Of a stretch of DNA of 64,000 bases, positions 45,426 to 53,901 are shown in pieces. This stretch comes from Marinobacter xestospongiae (lineage in GTDB: Bacteria > Pseudomonadota > Gammaproteobacteria > Pseudomonadales > Oleiphilaceae): assembly GCF_023156385.1 (NCBI RefSeq), contig NZ_JAKZAK010000013.1, forward strand, positions 86,168 to 150,167. The letters run 5' to 3'. A model generated the notes under the pieces. The model saw only the letters and a list, made by a program, of their open reading frames with translations. It was not told the origin of the DNA and ran no database searches. How positions within the stretch are numbered: the stretch's first letter is position 1; the number at the start of each line of letters is the position of its first letter. Position numbers and translations under genes: made by a program.

Positions 45426-48400
45426 ATGGCCAGTCACATCGAGATCGTGCGAAACGATGGCACCTACTACATAGCACCGCCGGACTCCGTTCAGGGTTCG
45501 GATACTACCGAGATTGCGGACGGTTCCGGTTGCTGGGATTCCTGGTTACGGGAGCGGTTTGGTGAATCCCTGGATGCCAACCACAGTCAGTGGACTGGGC
45601 TGTTGGAGGCGAATGGCCTTCCTGCTCATCTGGCCAACAATGCCACCCAGCTGTTTCCGCACGTTGCAAGGCTGGTGTACGAAGGCAAACTGGTCATCCG
45701 CCGCAAACCGGCGGACAAACTGTCTCCCGGGGTAGGCGGCGGCGACACCGCGGGATGCACTTCTGCGCGTACCTCTAGTAGTGGTGGCGGCGGATCATCT
45801 GGCTCTGCCAAGGGGTCAGGCAGCACTTCCTCGTCCACCAATGAAGATGATCCGGGGGCAGCCAGCGGTGAATCGCAACTGCAGGGTGACCCGGTAGCGC
45901 CGGTAACCGGTGAGGAAATCCTCGACATCGAGGATTTCGTGATCGACGGCCCCATGCCGCTGGCCTGGGTTCGGCGCTACCGTTCCGGCTATTGCGATCG
46001 CCAGCTTGGTCTGGGCGCCGGCTGGGCCATGCCGGGCCTGCGGCGGATCGATCTCGATGACGACCACCTGTGGGTGCTCGACGACGACGCCCGTTCCCTC
46101 AAGCTGGATTTCCTCAAGCCGGGTGAAATGACCTGGCAGGTGCACACCGGATTGCGCTTGGAGCGTCGCCGGGACAACCGCATGATCCTCACCGAGGCTG
46201 ACGGCCGGGCCTGGATTCTGGCCACCGAGGACGGCAGGACCTGGTGGCCCACCAGTGTCCAGAACCTCACCGGTCAGCAGTGGCGCTTTCGTTACGATGC
46301 CGCCTTCCGCCTGACCCGTATCCAGCTCAATCCCCAGGTATCCGTGGTACTGCGCTATGGCAAGAGCGAGCCTAGCCTGGTACGGGAGCTGCGTCTGGAA
46401 CGGGGTGACGAGAGCCGGCTCCTGGCCCGGTATGCTTACGATGAACACGGCAACCTGGTGCGTGCCGAGAGCGACCACGGCACCGAGCAGTACCAGTACG
46501 CCCAGCACCTGCTGACCCACCGGGAACTGCCCACCGGTTACGCCTTCCTCTTCGAGTGGCAGGGCCAGGGCCGTCGCGCCCGCTGCCTGCGCAGCCGCGG
46601 TGACCAGGGCCATCACGACTTCCGGTTTGACTACCAGCCCGAGCGCTACCTGACCCAGGTGCACGATGCCCATGGCCATACCCAGGTCTTCCATTACGAC
46701 GACAGCGGTCGCATCATCGCCCGTCAGGACCCGGACGGCGGCGTCTGGCAGTGGGCCTACGACGGCCTGGGCCGGCTGATGCAGGAAGCCCGCCCCGATG
46801 GCGCCACCACCCGTCACGTGTTCGATGACAAGGGCCGCAAGGTCGAGACCATCGAACCGGACGGCCGCAGCCACTGCTGGCACTACAACGAGTTGGGCTT
46901 CTGTATCGCCGAGCAGTGGCCGGACGGCCGCACCCTCACCCGCCAGGTGGATCTGGCCGGACGCCTGCAGAGCGAACAGCGCGCCGACGGCAGTCGCTGG
47001 CACTACCATTACGACGCCGATGGCTGGCCCAGCCGTGCCACCAGTGATACCGGCGAGACCGTGGACCTGGGCTGTGGCAATACCGGCGAGGTACTGGCCA
47101 GCGCCCGCAATGGCCTGTTGCAGCGGTTTGCCTTCCACCCGGACGGCCGCGTCGCCGGCCGGCTGGAGCAGGACCTGGTCACCGAGTACGACTACGAGGG
47201 TCAGCGCCTGCTGGCGGTCCATCAGTACCCGGAGCAGGCGCCGGACCAGAAGCGCAGCCGCCAGTACCGGTACGACAGCGCCGGCCGTCTGACCACCTTT
47301 ATCAACGCCCAGGGCGACCAGCACGGTTACGAGTATGACGATCTGCTGCGGCCCACCGCCTACCGCCGTCCTGATGGCCACCGGGTCCGTTACCAGTACG
47401 ACCTCAGCGAACGCCTGACCGCGATTACCCGGGCCGATGGCCAGCAGTGGCAACTGGGCTGGAACGCCGCCGGCCAGGTCGACCGCTGCGCGGCCCCCGA
47501 TGGCCGCGATATCCGTTTCCGCTACAACGCTGCCGGCCACATCACCCACCGCGAACACCCCGGCCTCTGGGTCCAGCACACCGAGCGGGACCCGGCGGGC
47601 CGGGTACTGAGCCAGACCAGCCAGGGCCGGGACCGCAAGGCGGTCAGCCGCCATTACCGGTACGACGCCTTTGGCCGCCGCAGCCACGCCAACTGTGCCG
47701 ACCGCAAGTTGCGCTGGCAATGGACGCCCCAGGGCCAGGTGGCGGAACACCACCAGGATCACCACCGCCTTGCCTACGGTTACGGCCCCGGTGGCCGGCT
47801 GGAACGCATGGACCTGCCCGACGGCACCCAGGTCCACTATGGCTACGACGCCCAGGGCCGCTGGGATACGTTGGCGGTGAATGGCGACACTCTGATCGAA
47901 CGCACCCTGGACACCCAGGGCCGGGAAACCCAACGCCGCGCCGGCAACAACCGCCAGAGCCAGCTTCACGACCGCTACGGTTGCCTGATCAAGCGCAAGT
48001 GGCAGGGCCAGACCCAGGCCACCCGGCGCTACCGCTGGGACCAGGAGTCGCGGCTGGAAGTCGCCAGCGACAGTGACACCGGCGACACCCGCTACCGCCG
48101 GGACGGCCAGGGCCAGTTGGTGCAGGAAAACGACACTGTCTACCACTACGACCTCGGCGGTAACCGGGTACCGGAGGGCGGCGTGGTCGAGAACGACCGC
48201 CTGCTGCGCACCGCCAGCGACCGCCGCGAGTACGACGCCCTGGGCGCGGAAATCCGGGTGGTGGGCAAGACCACCGAACACCGCCAGTTCGACGGCGAAG
48301 GCCAGCTCATCGAAGTACGGCGCCCGGGCCTGAGGGTCACCTACGGCTACGATGCCTTAGGCCGCCGGGCCTGGCGCAAAACCGAGGCTGGCACCACCAC

Positions 48401-49955
48401 CTACCTGTGGCACGGGGACGTGCTGCTTGGCGAGCAGAGCCCCCAGGGCCAGTGGCAGTGGTATCTCCGGGACCCGAAAACGGATGAACCATTACTTACC
48501 CTGATTGACGGCGAGCCCTGCTTCTACGAACTGGACTGGCGCATGATGCCCATCCGCCTGTGGAGCCGTGCCGGGGAAAAGCTCTGGCAGGCCAACGCCA
48601 ACGCCTGGGGCCAGTGCCAGCCGGACACCCCGAAAGGCCACATCCACCAACCCATCCGCCTGCCGGGGCAGTTTGAGGATGAGCTGACGGGGATCGTGCA
48701 GAACCGGTTTCGGGAGTATGAGCCACAGGTGGGGCGTTATCTTTCGCCCGACCCCATAGCTTGGGATGGAGGGCTCAACAGTTATCGGTATACAAAGAAC
48801 CCAGCCGACTTTGCAGACCCCTTGGGGTTGGAACAGAAGAGTTTATCGGTAGCTGATGTAGATGAAGCGTTCAGTAGTGGAAACGAAGATGCTGTCTGCT
48901 TGGAACCTTTAAGCGCACTTTTAGGATATGGCGGTGCCGGTCGTGCTCCCGTTACTGTTAAGTTTGTCGATTCTAGAGTGGTGCTGTCGCCACAAACGGC
49001 CACTCAGACTGCAGGTCGTTTGGGACTAGGAACCGCGCTTGCAACCGTGGCGGGTGCGGTCACGACGGCGGCAGGTGTGGTGTCACTGGCGATGGGGCCG
49101 GCGCCTGGGTTGAGGTTCAAAGAACCGCGTATCGAAACTGTTGAGGCCCCGGACGGAGCTACGCTGGAAGCCTGGACTGTCAAACCTCTCACCTTGGATC
49201 AGAAGAGTGGGATGGTTAGGGAGCATATGAACCGGCAGTATCGCGCAGCTTACCTTCAAGAGCAGGCGTCAGGTACTTGCACTGGAGACTTGCCGGATGC
49301 TGCGCGAGACTATTTCGAGGCTGAAAAGTTGCTGCATTCGCCGCTGGAAAGTCCGTTGGAAACGTTGCAGGAACAGGCTTACAATGACTATCTTGCTAAT
49401 GGTGGCACGCTCTCGCAACATGAGTGGCTAGGGCAAGGTGGAGGGGAAGTTCCGGTTGTTTCTGGCAGTTTACTTCGTCAGCCAGTCAAGTCATTTACTC
49501 GACCCGATCAAGCCTTCATTGATGATAAGTTGGCCTCGGTTCCGCCCAAAGATCGGGAGTTGCTATCAGCTTATATTGATAAGGTTTATTCAAATAGAAA
49601 CTGGAAATGGGATGATATAGATCCTAATTTGTCTGAGTATAAACGAAGCAAGCTAAGAAATAAGGCTAGGTCTTTGGGCTTGGTTCCAGAGATTCAAGTT
49701 GATAAAGAGACAAAGTTTGCTGACTTTGATGATTACGCAATTGTAGATACTGTGTTGCCTGAAGAACTTCATAAGGCAAGTGATGCTCAGCAATTTAGAT
49801 ATCTTGATGAACTTATTGGAGGAAAACAAGAAGGCTATACTTGGCATCATCATCAAGATTCTGGGCGTATGCAATTGTTGCCGTTGGGGCTTCATAAAAT
49901 AGTTGGCCATAAAGGTGGAAGATCCCCTGGTCAATGGGCAGAAGGTGATAGATGA
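45426..49955 (+). CDS. Rhs toxin with C-terminal WHH-type HNH nuclease tip
   Basis: 1509 residues. Residues 1-100 are a unique N-terminus, then a Gly/Ser linker (about 115-140), the DUF6531 Rhs start (GDPVAPVTGEEILDIEDFVIDG) and many YD repeats forming the shell. The core closes with PQVGRYLSPDPIAWDGGLNSYRY and DPLGL (Asp near 1131), where aspartyl self-cleavage frees the tip in related Rhs proteins. The 374-residue tip contains a hydrophobic stretch (about 1198-1222) and ends in a nuclease-like YTWHHHQDSGRMQLLP (Trp1473, His1474-1476) ... GHKGG, the WHH branch of HNH/endonuclease VII. No PAAR domain is visible in the N-terminus. The tip DNA is distinctly AT-richer than the core. Confidence 0.92.
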   Translation: MASHIEIVRNDGTYYIAPPDSVQGSDTTEIADGSGCWDSWLRERFGESLDANHSQWTGLLEANGLPAHLANNATQLFPHVARLVYEGKLVIRRKPADKLSPGVGGGDTAGCTSARTSSSGGGGSSGSAKGSGSTSSSTNEDDPGAASGESQLQGDPVAPVTGEEILDIEDFVIDGPMPLAWVRRYRSGYCDRQLGLGAGWAMPGLRRIDLDDDHLWVLDDDARSLKLDFLKPGEMTWQVHTGLRLERRRDNRMILTEADGRAWILATEDGRTWWPTSVQNLTGQQWRFRYDAAFRLTRIQLNPQVSVVLRYGKSEPSLVRELRLERGDESRLLARYAYDEHGNLVRAESDHGTEQYQYAQHLLTHRELPTGYAFLFEWQGQGRRARCLRSRGDQGHHDFRFDYQPERYLTQVHDAHGHTQVFHYDDSGRIIARQDPDGGVWQWAYDGLGRLMQEARPDGATTRHVFDDKGRKVETIEPDGRSHCWHYNELGFCIAEQWPDGRTLTRQVDLAGRLQSEQRADGSRWHYHYDADGWPSRATSDTGETVDLGCGNTGEVLASARNGLLQRFAFHPDGRVAGRLEQDLVTEYDYEGQRLLAVHQYPEQAPDQKRSRQYRYDSAGRLTTFINAQGDQHGYEYDDLLRPTAYRRPDGHRVRYQYDLSERLTAITRADGQQWQLGWNAAGQVDRCAAPDGRDIRFRYNAAGHITHREHPGLWVQHTERDPAGRVLSQTSQGRDRKAVSRHYRYDAFGRRSHANCADRKLRWQWTPQGQVAEHHQDHHRLAYGYGPGGRLERMDLPDGTQVHYGYDAQGRWDTLAVNGDTLIERTLDTQGRETQRRAGNNRQSQLHDRYGCLIKRKWQGQTQATRRYRWDQESRLEVASDSDTGDTRYRRDGQGQLVQENDTVYHYDLGGNRVPEGGVVENDRLLRTASDRREYDALGAEIRVVGKTTEHRQFDGEGQLIEVRRPGLRVTYGYDALGRRAWRKTEAGTTTYLWHGDVLLGEQSPQGQWQWYLRDPKTDEPLLTLIDGEPCFYELDWRMMPIRLWSRAGEKLWQANANAWGQCQPDTPKGHIHQPIRLPGQFEDELTGIVQNRFREYEPQVGRYLSPDPIAWDGGLNSYRYTKNPADFADPLGLEQKSLSVADVDEAFSSGNEDAVCLEPLSALLGYGGAGRAPVTVKFVDSRVVLSPQTATQTAGRLGLGTALATVAGAVTTAAGVVSLAMGPAPGLRFKEPRIETVEAPDGATLEAWTVKPLTLDQKSGMVREHMNRQYRAAYLQEQASGTCTGDLPDAARDYFEAEKLLHSPLESPLETLQEQAYNDYLANGGTLSQHEWLGQGGGEVPVVSGSLLRQPVKSFTRPDQAFIDDKLASVPPKDRELLSAYIDKVYSNRNWKWDDIDPNLSEYKRSKLRNKARSLGLVPEIQVDKETKFADFDDYAIVDTVLPEELHKASDAQQFRYLDELIGGKQEGYTWHHHQDSGRMQLLPLGLHKIVGHKGGRSPGQWAEGDR

Positions 49956-50620
49956 TTATGGAATTGAATTATGAAATGGGGCATCGCTATGGAGAGCGAG
50001 AGTCTCTGGATCAAGCTGAAGCTTTATCAAAACTAGATGCACTTATAGAGGAGCTTTTTGATGAGTTTCATTCCGAGCCAGATGACGAGCATAGGCAAGT
50101 CTATGTTTTAGAAGGGAGTGGTAGTTCCCTTACTGCGTTTGTTGATGGTTACACTGTCTTGGAATATCAAGAGGCTGGCTCGATTGCAACTCTCTATCGG
50201 ACTATAGAATCTGAAAAGGCCTTGAAGAAGGACTTTGTTGATTTTATTTTGACGGGTCTGAAAGTTTTAGAAGATCGTGATTGGGTTTCAGAAAAAGCAA
50301 AGCTTGAATTGATTTCCCCTAGTATTTTTAGGTCTAAGGGGGATGGAAGTGGTTATCCATTGCATGAGGCTGCATATAGAGGGGATTTGGGTAGGGTCAA
50401 GCAATTGGTGTCTCTAGGGTGTGATGTAGATCTTCAGGACTCTGATGGTGCAACCCCTATAATGCATGCCATTGTGGAAGGTAACTATGATGTTGTTAAG
50501 TATCTTGTTGATCATGGTGCCGATCTTTCTATCAAAGACGATGATGGTTGTGATGTATTCGAGCTATCAGAGTGTTTCCGAGAAATAGGTATTTTATTAA
50601 AGGGTAAAGTTCGGCACTGA
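49952..50620 (+). CDS. Candidate immunity protein with ankyrin repeats for the Rhs nuclease
   Basis: 222 residues; the ATG at 49952 overlaps the Rhs stop by 4 bases (ATGA), giving coupled translation. Residues 1-115 form an acidic alpha/beta domain (GSSLTAFVDGYTVLEY) that loosely recalls Imm1-type immunity proteins. Residues 134-198 hold two ankyrin repeats (GYPLHEAAYRGDLGRVKQLVSLG and ATPIMHAIVEGNYDVVKYLV). No signal peptide, so it protects in the cytoplasm where the nuclease would act. AT-rich like the toxin tip, indicating that both arrived together. Confidence 0.82.
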   Translation: MIMELNYEMGHRYGERESLDQAEALSKLDALIEELFDEFHSEPDDEHRQVYVLEGSGSSLTAFVDGYTVLEYQEAGSIATLYRTIESEKALKKDFVDFILTGLKVLEDRDWVSEKAKLELISPSIFRSKGDGSGYPLHEAAYRGDLGRVKQLVSLGCDVDLQDSDGATPIMHAIVEGNYDVVKYLVDHGADLSIKDDDGCDVFELSECFREIGILLKGKVRH

Positions 50621-51112
50621 ATGTAGGTGATAGGGTAAGTCCAGATTTATTCTGCTATCGGAGAAGTGCCGGGAGCTGTCCTTACAGAAACCAACAGGCT
50701 ACTAGCCCGGTTTCTCATGGCGGATAAAAAAGCGGCTGAAAGTGTTACGATGTCAAGTTCCTACATGCAAAATCATCGCCAGCACCCGCTTCCAGAATGG
50801 TACTTGGACCTTCTCGCCACTTGCACGTCGCTAGGTTTAGGCCGATTTCTCCGGAGGCCACATCACCTTCAATGCTTGATTACTGCTGCTACAGGAAAAC
50901 CGCGGAAAACCGGGACAGATATATTTTTCACTTGCCTGCTGGGAGGGCATCGGTACCCGGAGCAGGATCGCAGCCGTCGGCGTCTAGTCTTGTTCGTTTA
51001 GGTATAGGTTCTGTGGCTCGCCACCCTATGGCGCTTAGTTTCTTGCTGGTTAACGATCAGGGCGTACTTGTGCTGGTAGGCTCTTTACACCGCCTTTGGG
51101 TAGCAGGTGATG
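50621..51112. other. Non-coding or decayed stretch after the Rhs immunity gene
   Basis: 492 bases between the immunity gene and the convergent candidate immunity lipoprotein. Short open frames exist but have no ribosome-binding sites, recognisable motifs or consistent codon bias. Composition shifts back toward GC-rich along it. It probably represents remnants left by exchange of Rhs tips or immunity genes; I could not identify the source. Confidence 0.5.
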
Positions 51113-51604
51113 CTATGGCCCAACACCAACCTTGAACAGCCCGCTTTCCTCATCCATCTCCACCCGCACCTCATCCGGACCAAACTGATACAGATACTCT
51201 GGCACCTCTTTTCCCTCAAACCGCCGCTGCACGAAGTCGTACACCTGGGGCTCGAGGATCGGCCCGGGGTAGAGGTAGCCTTGGGGGGTGCCTGCTTTTA
51301 TGAACAGCACTGAGTAGGGCGGTGCGGTGACGTTGAGTTCAATGGGGATGTCGGGATTGGTCTGCTGTGAATCCAGTTCGAAGAAGGCCCAGTCGTCACC
51401 GGCGTTGGTGGCGAAGTCGTTGAGGTAGTAGGCGAAGTCGCCGTAGGTTTCGTCGGTGTCGCTGGGAGTGGCGTCGATGGTGACGACGATGGCCTTGCCA
51501 GCGGACCAGGCCTCGGCCAGCGGCGTGTGGGTGGTATCGGCCTGGGCGCAGGCGCTGGTGAGCAGCGCCAGGCCGAGGGTGATCAGGGAGCGTAGTAGGG
51601 CCAT
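51113..51604 (-). CDS. Candidate immunity (lipo)protein for the M15 peptidase
   Basis: 163 residues with an export signal ending LLTSACAQA; Cys19 fits a lipobox (LTSAC), though cleavage after AQA is also possible. The mature part is acidic, with a thioredoxin-like or receiver-like alternation (AIVVTIDATPSDTDETYGDF, APPYSVLFIKAG, YLYPGPILEPQVYDFVQRRFEG) but no CxxC. It starts two bases after the stop of the M15 peptidase on the same strand. An exported product right behind a cell-wall peptidase without a signal peptide is the pattern of an effector-immunity pair. Confidence 0.72.
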   Translation of the reverse strand: MALLRSLITLGLALLTSACAQADTTHTPLAEAWSAGKAIVVTIDATPSDTDETYGDFAYYLNDFATNAGDDWAFFELDSQQTNPDIPIELNVTAPPYSVLFIKAGTPQGYLYPGPILEPQVYDFVQRRFEGKEVPEYLYQFGPDEVRVEMDEESGLFKVGVGP

Positions 51605-51606
51605 GA

Positions 51607-52482
51607 TTACTCCAGGTTCTTCAGCGGGATTGGCAGGTTATTGGTGATGGTGCGCTGGTTGAAGAAGAACTTGAAGCCGTAGGCGTCACCGTATGGGTTC
51701 AGCCGCTTGTCGAAGTGGGGCGTGTCCGGGTTTGAGAAATCCCCGCCCCAGCGGTAGCCGGCGGTCTTCAGGTCGCTGATCAGGTTGGTGGCGCCGTCGG
51801 TCTGGCGGCCGGCGGCAAAGGTGCGGCTGTTGTTCCAGTTGTTGCCATCGACGATGTTGCAGTCAATGGCATGGCCGATCAGGTGCTGGGAGCGTGTGGC
51901 GGGGGTGACCACCGCGCCGGAGACCGGCACCCCGTTCACCCGGAAGGCCTGGTTCAGCACCAGTTGCACCGAGCGTTCGCCGGCTTTGGTGTTGGCGGTG
52001 GTGATCAGGTCGGCGGCGGCTGAGGCCACCACTACGTCGTTGTCCCGGACCGAGGCGTGGCTGAGCACCCGGAAGCCATCACCGACTTCCATGTGGTCGA
52101 GCAGGGCGCTGTCCAGCCTCACCAGGTCGCCGGTGCTGGCGTAGCTTTGGTCCAGCCAGCGTTCAAGCTCGCTGGCGGTCTGGCTGTCCACTCGGCCGTT
52201 TACGGCCTGGGTGACATTGCGGGTATCGGTCACCAGGGCCTGGTTGAACCGGCGATAGGGGTGCGCGGTGAGGCACCACTGGAACATCTTTACCGCCTGC
52301 TCGGTGCCGGGGCCAAATTCGCCGTCGATAATGGACAGGGGGATGTCTACGGCCACCAGGGCTTCCTGCAGGGTGGTGACATGGTTGCCGGCGTTCGGCC
52401 GTTTGTGGCCGCCCCAGGTCTGCTGCTTGTCGCTGTCGCCACGCTTGAGTTCGAACGGGCCGAAGGGGGAAGGCGTTGCCAT
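51607..52482 (-). CDS. Predicted T6SS peptidoglycan peptidase effector (PG-binding + M15 peptidase)
   Basis: 291 residues. An N-terminal peptidoglycan-binding domain (about 30-112, VTTLQEALVAVDIPLSIIDGEFGPGTEQAV) precedes a VanY/M15-type metallopeptidase: SQHLIGHAID gives zinc ligands His200 and Asp207, and TPHFD gives His256. The family cuts D-Ala or L-Ala-D-Glu bonds in cell-wall peptides. There is no signal peptide, so the protein must be delivered from outside. It is encoded opposite to the rest of the island with a candidate immunity gene immediately after it. Confidence 0.82.
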   Translation of the reverse strand: MATPSPFGPFELKRGDSDKQQTWGGHKRPNAGNHVTTLQEALVAVDIPLSIIDGEFGPGTEQAVKMFQWCLTAHPYRRFNQALVTDTRNVTQAVNGRVDSQTASELERWLDQSYASTGDLVRLDSALLDHMEVGDGFRVLSHASVRDNDVVVASAAADLITTANTKAGERSVQLVLNQAFRVNGVPVSGAVVTPATRSQHLIGHAIDCNIVDGNNWNNSRTFAAGRQTDGATNLISDLKTAGYRWGGDFSNPDTPHFDKRLNPYGDAYGFKFFFNQRTITNNLPIPLKNLE

Positions 52483-52713
52483 CGGATGTCCTTATCTGTG
52501 TCAGTACCTCGGTGGCGTGACCGGGGCACGGGTTGGTTGAATCTTCCTTGGGGCGGACGTTAAGGGCCGCCCGAAACACTGTCAATGACGGCTTTGGTGA
52601 CATATTGCTCCGCCAAACAAAGCGTTGTAGCGCGCCGTTTGAAGGTCGCGACCGCAGGAAATAGGCGCTAAAGTGGCAGCCTTTTCCAGATCGCGCCGCA
52701 GGGAGGTCGAGCA

Positions 52714-53013
52714 ATGTCGTTGATGGGAGTGATTCTTGGCACGCTGGGGCAGTTGATGCTGGCCTTTATGTTGTTCATGTTCAGTGTGTTCATGGGCGCC
52801 GGTGCTGCCAATACCACCGAGTTGCAGCCATGGCAGACGGCGCTGTTGAACGGGGCCATCTATGCCCTGCCAGGGCTGTGTGTGCTGACGGCGGCGGGGG
52901 TTATTGTGAGTTACCTGGCGGGCGCTGAGAGTTCACAGTATCACTGGTACTGGCTGCCGGTGGCTGTAGCGGTGTTTTATGGCGTTTTTGTCGGCCTGTT
53001 GACGGGCCGTTAA
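52714..53013 (+). CDS. Small inner-membrane protein, three predicted helices
   Basis: 99 residues from ATG 52714 with GGGAGG upstream. Hydrophobic segments lie at about 4-32, 44-68 and 78-97, with short polar loops (NTTELQPWQ and AESSQYHW). No motif is recognised. It lies divergent from the M15 peptidase and 366 bases before the lipase unit. It could be an immunity protein for a membrane-active toxin or an ordinary membrane protein that flanks the island. Confidence 0.72.
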   Translation: MSLMGVILGTLGQLMLAFMLFMFSVFMGAGAANTTELQPWQTALLNGAIYALPGLCVLTAAGVIVSYLAGAESSQYHWYWLPVAVAVFYGVFVGLLTGR

Positions 53014-53379
53014 GGATGGAGGCGCGGAATCGGAACCGATGGCGAGGCATCCCTGTGGATTGGAACCGTGTCACATTTTCGGTGCTGATTACAAAACGTC
53101 ACACTGGGGTATACTGGCTGCTTTGGTATGGGAGCGACGTTTGCAGCGATGTTGCTATTTTGCCGTCATGGAATGGTAATTGACAGTGGCGGGGCGCTTG
53201 GATAACTTTTGATTCGAATTTAGCCAGGTATTGGCTTTTTTGTTCAGGGATCAGGAACATGTATGTTTTCTTAACATGTGCAATGCGTGTTTTGAATACC
53301 TGCCTGCACAGGCATAGCGATGATGTTTGCGCCTGCCTTCCCCCGATAAAAAGCCAGCCTGCCCCGGGATGGTGTTGTC
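53014..53379. other. Intergenic region before the lipase unit
   Basis: 366 bases without a supported gene, AT-richer than its surroundings. It contains TATACT at 53110-53115, a possible -10 element without a good -35; two ACATGT palindromes near 53257 and 53274; and TGCCTGCACAGGCA (53301-53314), a 6-base-arm inverted repeat. It presumably holds the promoter for the lipase unit. Confidence 0.4.
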
Positions 53380-53892
53380 TTGATTAAACGCATTTGGATT
53401 CCACTTGTCATTGTGCTGGCTGCTGCAACAGCGACTGGAGTATACGCAGGGATGTTCAGTTTTCTGAAAAAGTACGACGTGTTGCTTTTCCCGTCTGTGG
53501 AAGGGCGCCTCACCAATCAGGGTGAACCCCTGGCGGGCGTGGAAATCATCCGTGAGGCCACCTACGACGAGGTCGAGGCCGAAACGGTCGAGACCGACGC
53601 CGAGGGCCGGTTCTCATTCCCGGAGTGGACAACCCGCTCAAACACACCTGGTAAGCCTCTGATCGAGGCCCGCCTTCGTCAGGTGGTGGCAGCTAAATAT
53701 GAAGGCGAATATTACATCCTATGGCAATACACAACGGACCGGATTGACGAAGAACCGGTGATCTCGGATCTGTTGAAGAATCTGGATTGTGATATAGCGA
53801 ATGAAGAGATCGATCACTATTTCCCAATCCCGGATAACCCGCAGTTCGACCATATTATTGGCAGTATCTGTCGATGGAAAACGTCATCATAA
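53380..53892 (+). CDS. Membrane-anchored Ig-like protein, candidate immunity for the lipase
   Basis: 170 residues; the only reasonable start is TTG 53380. An N-terminal hydrophobic segment (about 5-24) is a signal anchor or uncleaved signal. The exported part begins with a carboxypeptidase-regulatory-like beta sandwich (VEGRLTNQGEPLAGVEI ... VETDAEGRFSFPEW, about 40-85), similar to DUF6795-type proteins that occur beside T6SS effectors. It ends 9 bases before the lipase, so the two are co-expressed. Blocking the lipase in the periplasm is the likely role, by position only. Confidence 0.72.
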   Translation: MIKRIWIPLVIVLAAATATGVYAGMFSFLKKYDVLLFPSVEGRLTNQGEPLAGVEIIREATYDEVEAETVETDAEGRFSFPEWTTRSNTPGKPLIEARLRQVVAAKYEGEYYILWQYTTDRIDEEPVISDLLKNLDCDIANEEIDHYFPIPDNPQFDHIIGSICRWKTSS

Positions 53893-53901
53893 GGATATGT
53901 T

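Noticed and set aside
45816..48281. Long open frame on the minus strand (about 820 codons)
   Set aside because: Antisense to the Rhs core; arises from high GC and repeated YD codons, with low-complexity Val/Ala/Gly composition and no ribosome-binding site.
46400..48700. Repetitive appearance of the Rhs DNA
   Set aside because: It comes from degenerate YD protein repeats rather than a tandem DNA repeat or CRISPR.
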